A DNA stretch of 39,256 nucleotides from positions 1-39,256 of the forward strand of contig NZ_JAFKFX010000055.1 in assembly GCF_017308075.1 (NCBI RefSeq). The letters are read 5' to 3'. Position 1 is the stretch's first letter, and the number at the start of each line of letters is the position of its first letter. Positions 38,345-39,256 of the stretch are shown here, in pieces. The DNA is from Allobosea sp. (GTDB lineage: Bacteria > Pseudomonadota > Alphaproteobacteria > Rhizobiales > Beijerinckiaceae). The notes under the pieces were generated by a model that ran no database searches, was not told the DNA's origin, and saw only the letters and a list, made by a program, of their open reading frames with translations. A program made the translations under genes and the position numbers.

Positions 38345-39256
38345 CTAATCCTCGTCCTCGCGCGCACGCGAAGTCTCCACCAGGATCTCGCGTTTACCTG
38401 CGTGGTTTGCGGGGCCGACGATGCCCTCGTTCTCCATGCGCTCCATGATCGAGGCGGCGCGGTTGTAGCCGATCTGCAGGCGGCGCTGGATGTAGGAGGT
38501 CGAGGCCTTCTTGTCGCGCAGCACGACGGCGACCGCCTGGTCGTAGGGATCCTCGCTCTCGGCCTGGCCCATGCCGGTCTTGTCGAAGACGGCGCCGTCC
38601 TCCTCCGCACCGGCACCCTCCTCCTCCTCGGCGAGAACGGCGTCGAGATAGTCCGGGCGGCCTTGCGTCTTCAGATGCGCCACCACCTTCTCGACCTCGG
38701 CATCCGAGACGAAGGGTCCGTGCACGCGGGTGATCCGCCCGCCGCCGGCCATGTAGAGCATGTCGCCCTGGCCGAGCAGCTGTTCGGCGCCCATCTCGCC
38801 GAGGATGGTGCGGCTGTCGATCTTCGAGGTCACCTGGAAGGAGATCCTCGTCGGGAAGTTCGCCTTGATCGTGCCGGTGATGACATCGACCGAGGGGCGC
38901 TGCGTCGCCAGCACGACATGGATGCCGGCGGCTCTGGCCATCTGGGCGAGGCGCTGGATCGTGCCCTCGATCTCCTTGCCGGCGACCATCATCAGATCGG
39001 CCATCTCGTCGACGATCACCACGATATAAGGCAAGGGCTCGAGCGCCATCGCCTCTTCCTCGTAGATCGCCTCGCCGGTATGGCGGTCGAAGCCGGTCTG
39101 CACCGTGCGGGTGATCACCTCTCCGGCCGCGGCTGCCTCCGCCACGCGGACATTGAAGCCGTCGATGTTGCGCACACCGAGCTTCGACATCTTCTTGTAG
39201 CGCTCCTCCATCTCGCGCACCGCCCATTTCAGGGCGACCACCGCCTTCTTCGGGTC
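38345..39256 (-). CDS. ftsK: DNA translocase FtsK (partial, N-terminus outside window)
   Basis: FtsK pumps DNA toward dif sites at the division septum. The visible C-terminal 303 residues begin in the motor domain at [23 protein letters not shown]. They include the Walker B region [42 protein letters not shown] and [25 protein letters not shown]. An acidic linker follows, then the gamma winged helix that reads KOPS and contacts XerD ([44 protein letters not shown]). The Walker A motif and membrane domain are outside. The frame is open to the window edge. Confidence 0.97.
   Translation of the reverse strand, partial: DPKKAVVALKWAVREMEERYKKMSKLGVRNIDGFNVRVAEAAAAGEVITRTVQTGFDRHTGEAIYEEEAMALEPLPYIVVIVDEMADLMMVAGKEIEGTIQRLAQMARAAGIHVVLATQRPSVDVITGTIKANFPTRISFQVTSKIDSRTILGEMGAEQLLGQGDMLYMAGGGRITRVHGPFVSDAEVEKVVAHLKTQGRPDYLDAVLAEEEEGAGAEEDGAVFDKTGMGQAESEDPYDQAVAVVLRDKKASTSYIQRRLQIGYNRAASIMERMENEGIVGPANHAGKREILVETSRAREDED

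Overview
The window is a high-GC, gene-dense chromosomal segment with no rRNA, tRNA, CRISPR, prophage or insertion sequence that I can see. Gene content and order point to an alphaproteobacterium of the Hyphomicrobiales. The clues are hemE next to a non-coding origin-like region with a CtrA box, the run dnaQ-coaE-aroE-maf-PPSR-hemE-hemJ-rho-mnmE-mnmG-rsmG-parA-parB, a Tim44-like protein, an ALAS-type hemA and a bacterial Ku. A Bosea-like genus is my guess from the codon style and the interspersed repeats; the sequence alone does not prove it.

Layout. Bases 1-950 (minus) hold the 5' part of ku, translationally coupled to a small unknown gene. Bases 1183-3960 hold rpsO and pnp, each with an intrinsic terminator. 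Bases 4.0-9.0 kb hold a PPOX-type flavoprotein, a HAL/PAL-family ammonia-lyase, hemA (5-aminolevulinate synthase) and a PfkB/adenosine kinase. Bases 9.0-11.85 kb (minus) form a tight operon tim44-like/mltA/smr/xre. secB and a terC-type membrane protein follow on the plus strand. Bases 13.6-17.26 kb (minus) form the operon PPSR-maf-aroE-coaE-dnaQ.

Bases 17264-17726 are the probable replication origin: a 463-bp non-coding gap with a CtrA-type site, DnaA-box-like 9-mers, an AT-rich stretch and a parS-like site. Most genes to its left are on the minus strand and most just to its right are on the plus strand, as expected for leading-strand genes leaving an origin. On the right, hemE, hemJ, rho, mnmE, mnmG, rsmG, parA and parB follow. 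A perfect 16-bp parS palindrome lies inside rsmG, 0.6 kb before parA and about 8.6 kb from the origin. A frameshifted DUF255/thioredoxin-domain gene interrupts this series on the minus strand.

Bases 28.6-32.8 kb (minus) are leuS-lptE-holA. Then come a YggS-type PLP protein, a VOC protein, a YkuD-type L,D-transpeptidase, an orphan OmpR-type regulator coupled to a lone cyclic-nucleotide-binding domain protein, xthA, a LolA-like carrier protein and the 3' part of ftsK.

In functional terms this is an origin-proximal housekeeping block covering replication initiation and segregation (oriC, parS, ParAB, HolA, DnaQ, FtsK), tRNA modification (MnmE/MnmG), heme synthesis (HemA, HemE, HemJ), RNA turnover and termination (PNPase, Rho) and envelope biogenesis (LptE, LolA-like, MltA, SecB, L,D-transpeptidase). 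I found no convincing novel defence or mobile system. The most informative signals are the origin/partition architecture, the one-base frameshift in the DUF255 gene, and the alternative hairpins in the pnp leader.
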